64,000 nt of DNA from Chloroflexia bacterium SDU3-3. Its GTDB lineage: Bacteria; Chloroflexota; Chloroflexia; Chloroflexales; Roseiflexaceae. The stretch's first letter is position 1, and each line of letters starts with the position of its first letter. The stretch spans positions 461,237 to 525,236 of the forward strand of contig WBOU01000001.1 of assembly GCA_009268125.1 (NCBI GenBank), written 5' to 3'. The position numbers and the translations under genes are program-made. Of this stretch, positions 63,292 to 64,000 are shown piece by piece. Below the pieces are notes generated by a model that was not told the DNA's origin, did no database searches, and saw only the letters and a list, made by a program, of their open reading frames with translations.

Positions 63292-63659
63292 TGGTTCACC
63301 TCGGCGGCCAGAACACGGCGGACAGCAGCGAGCAGGTCGGCGGGCAGCACGGGCTTGATCAGGTAGGCGCTCGCGCCCAGGGCCAGGCCGCGCCTGCGCT
63401 CGTCGAGCGTGCTGCACAGGATGACAGGCGGGCGCGGCGCGGCGCGGCGGATGGCCGCCAGCAGATCCCAGCCGCCGCCGTCGGCCCACACCGGCTCCAG
63501 GATGATGGCGTGGATGGGCTGGCCGCACAGCAGCTCGCGGGCCTGCCGATCATCCTCGCAGGCGACCACGGCGTACTCCTGGCTGATCGCTCGGCGGTAC
63601 AGCTCGCGCGTCGCCTCGTCCTGCTCGATGAGCATGATCGTGTGGCCGGGATCTCGCAT
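63288..63659 (-). CDS. Atypical response-regulator receiver domain (Asp replaced by Glu)
   Basis: A 123-residue single-domain receiver. The acidic pocket is IMLIEQDEATRELY (E12, D14), the phosphoacceptor position reads HAIILEPVWADGG with E55 in place of the Asp, and the switch residues are VILCSTLDE (S83) and YLIKPVLPADLL (K102). Glu at 55 can act as a permanent phosphomimic. It heads the Opp operon with ATGA coupling to OppD and has no DNA-binding or kinase partner here. It may regulate transport by protein contact. GGAGA precedes the ATG. Confidence 0.85.
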
Positions 63660-63826
63660 CGTCGCGTCTCCACTTGGCTTGGTTGGCTGGCTGTACTATA
63701 GCGCAGGCGGCGGGCCGTGTCTCGCACAAAAGAATGGCGGGGTGGGACAAAAGAACGACAAGCTACGTTCTTTTGTCCCCTGGCGTCTTGGAGTGAGATA
63801 GGTCTCTCCCCTCTTCGCGCCTGCAT

Positions 63827-64000
63827 CAACCTCGACCGGGTCAAAACCAACCTCGACCGGGTCAAAACCAACCTCGACCGGGTCAAAACCAACCTCGACC
63901 GGGTCAAAACCAACCTCGACCGGGTCAAAACCAACCTCGACCGGGTCAAAACCAACCTCGACCGGGTCAAAACCAACCTCGACCGGGTCAAAACCAACCT
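63827..64000. repeat. 21-bp tandem repeat, at least 8.3 identical units (runs off the window)
   Basis: Eight full units with the core CAACCTCGACCGGGTC followed by AAAAC, all identical, plus the first 6 bases of a ninth at the window edge. Like the 25-kb repeat it is 21 bp long and contains a CCTCGA core. The minus-strand frame reads VLTRSRL heptads without stops. Intergenic as far as visible. Confidence 0.93.

Noticed and set aside
63359..63997. VLTRSRL heptad protein on the minus strand at the window end
   Set aside because: It runs from the repeat into an alternate frame of the receiver gene; no start or motif.
63827..64000. CRISPR array at the window end
   Set aside because: Identical head-to-tail units without spacers.

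Overview
The window is high-GC, densely packed bacterial DNA without rRNA, tRNA or CRISPR genes that I can see. Its gene content fits a free-living, filamentous-type Chloroflexota (Chloroflexia, Herpetosiphon/Roseiflexus-like): an Rv3377c/Herpetosiphon-type class II diterpene cyclase, several stand-alone RsbR-type STAS sensor proteins, DUF4157 (eCIS-core) proteins, LVIVD-repeat exported proteins and Opp-type sugar uptake. This taxonomic call is inference from family content, not from a marker gene.

Layout. 1-4.2 kb: end of a formate/nitrite transporter, a HAD dehalogenase, a membrane STAS protein and a lone diterpene cyclase. 4.8-12.6 kb: GT4 glycosyltransferase, a GH67-like membrane-anchored protein, HXXEE and TauE/SafE membrane proteins, small VOC and ABM enzymes, a tandem pair of small cysteine-rich proteins, an AT-richer YcxB-like gene and a HAD phosphatase. 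12.6-24 kb: small redox enzymes, a Bcr/CflA exporter divergent from a LysR regulator, a MocR regulator divergent from two aldo/keto reductases, small membrane proteins and a GT1 glycosyltransferase. 24-36.5 kb: a 21-bp tandem repeat, ArsC-type reductase, WYL regulator plus epoxide hydrolase, two alpha/beta hydrolases, a third aldo/keto reductase, ArsR/OsmC/ACT genes (the ACT gene broken in a G run) and an S66 carboxypeptidase whose first 54 bp are duplicated as a remnant 2.9 kb away. 36.5-44 kb: a duplicated promoter/leader in front of a TerD-like 694-aa protein, then GAF-PAS-STAS and HAMP-STAS proteins. 44-48 kb: two DUF4157-type proteins that share an N-terminal module but carry different toxin-like C-termini. 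48-51 kb: two LVIVD beta-propeller paralogues with conserved hairpin leaders. 51-63.7 kb: a long minus-strand carbohydrate operon (atypical response regulator, OppD, OppA-like lipoprotein, OppB, OppC, clan-A glycoside hydrolase, OppF, small membrane protein, GH4) followed by a second GH4. The window ends inside another 21-bp tandem repeat.

How it fits together. The 52-63.7 kb block is one uptake-and-degradation unit: a Tat-exported lipoprotein delivers an oligosaccharide to OppB/C/D/F, and GH4 and clan-A enzymes split it inside the cell. The detoxification genes form small regulator-plus-enzyme units. The three STAS proteins look like stressosome components without their usual partners nearby. 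Intergenic gaps repeatedly carry a dispersed 'CACGAAGAC/CACCAAGGC' element. The most likely novel system is the DUF4157 pair, which looks like a cargo set for a contractile injection system encoded elsewhere.
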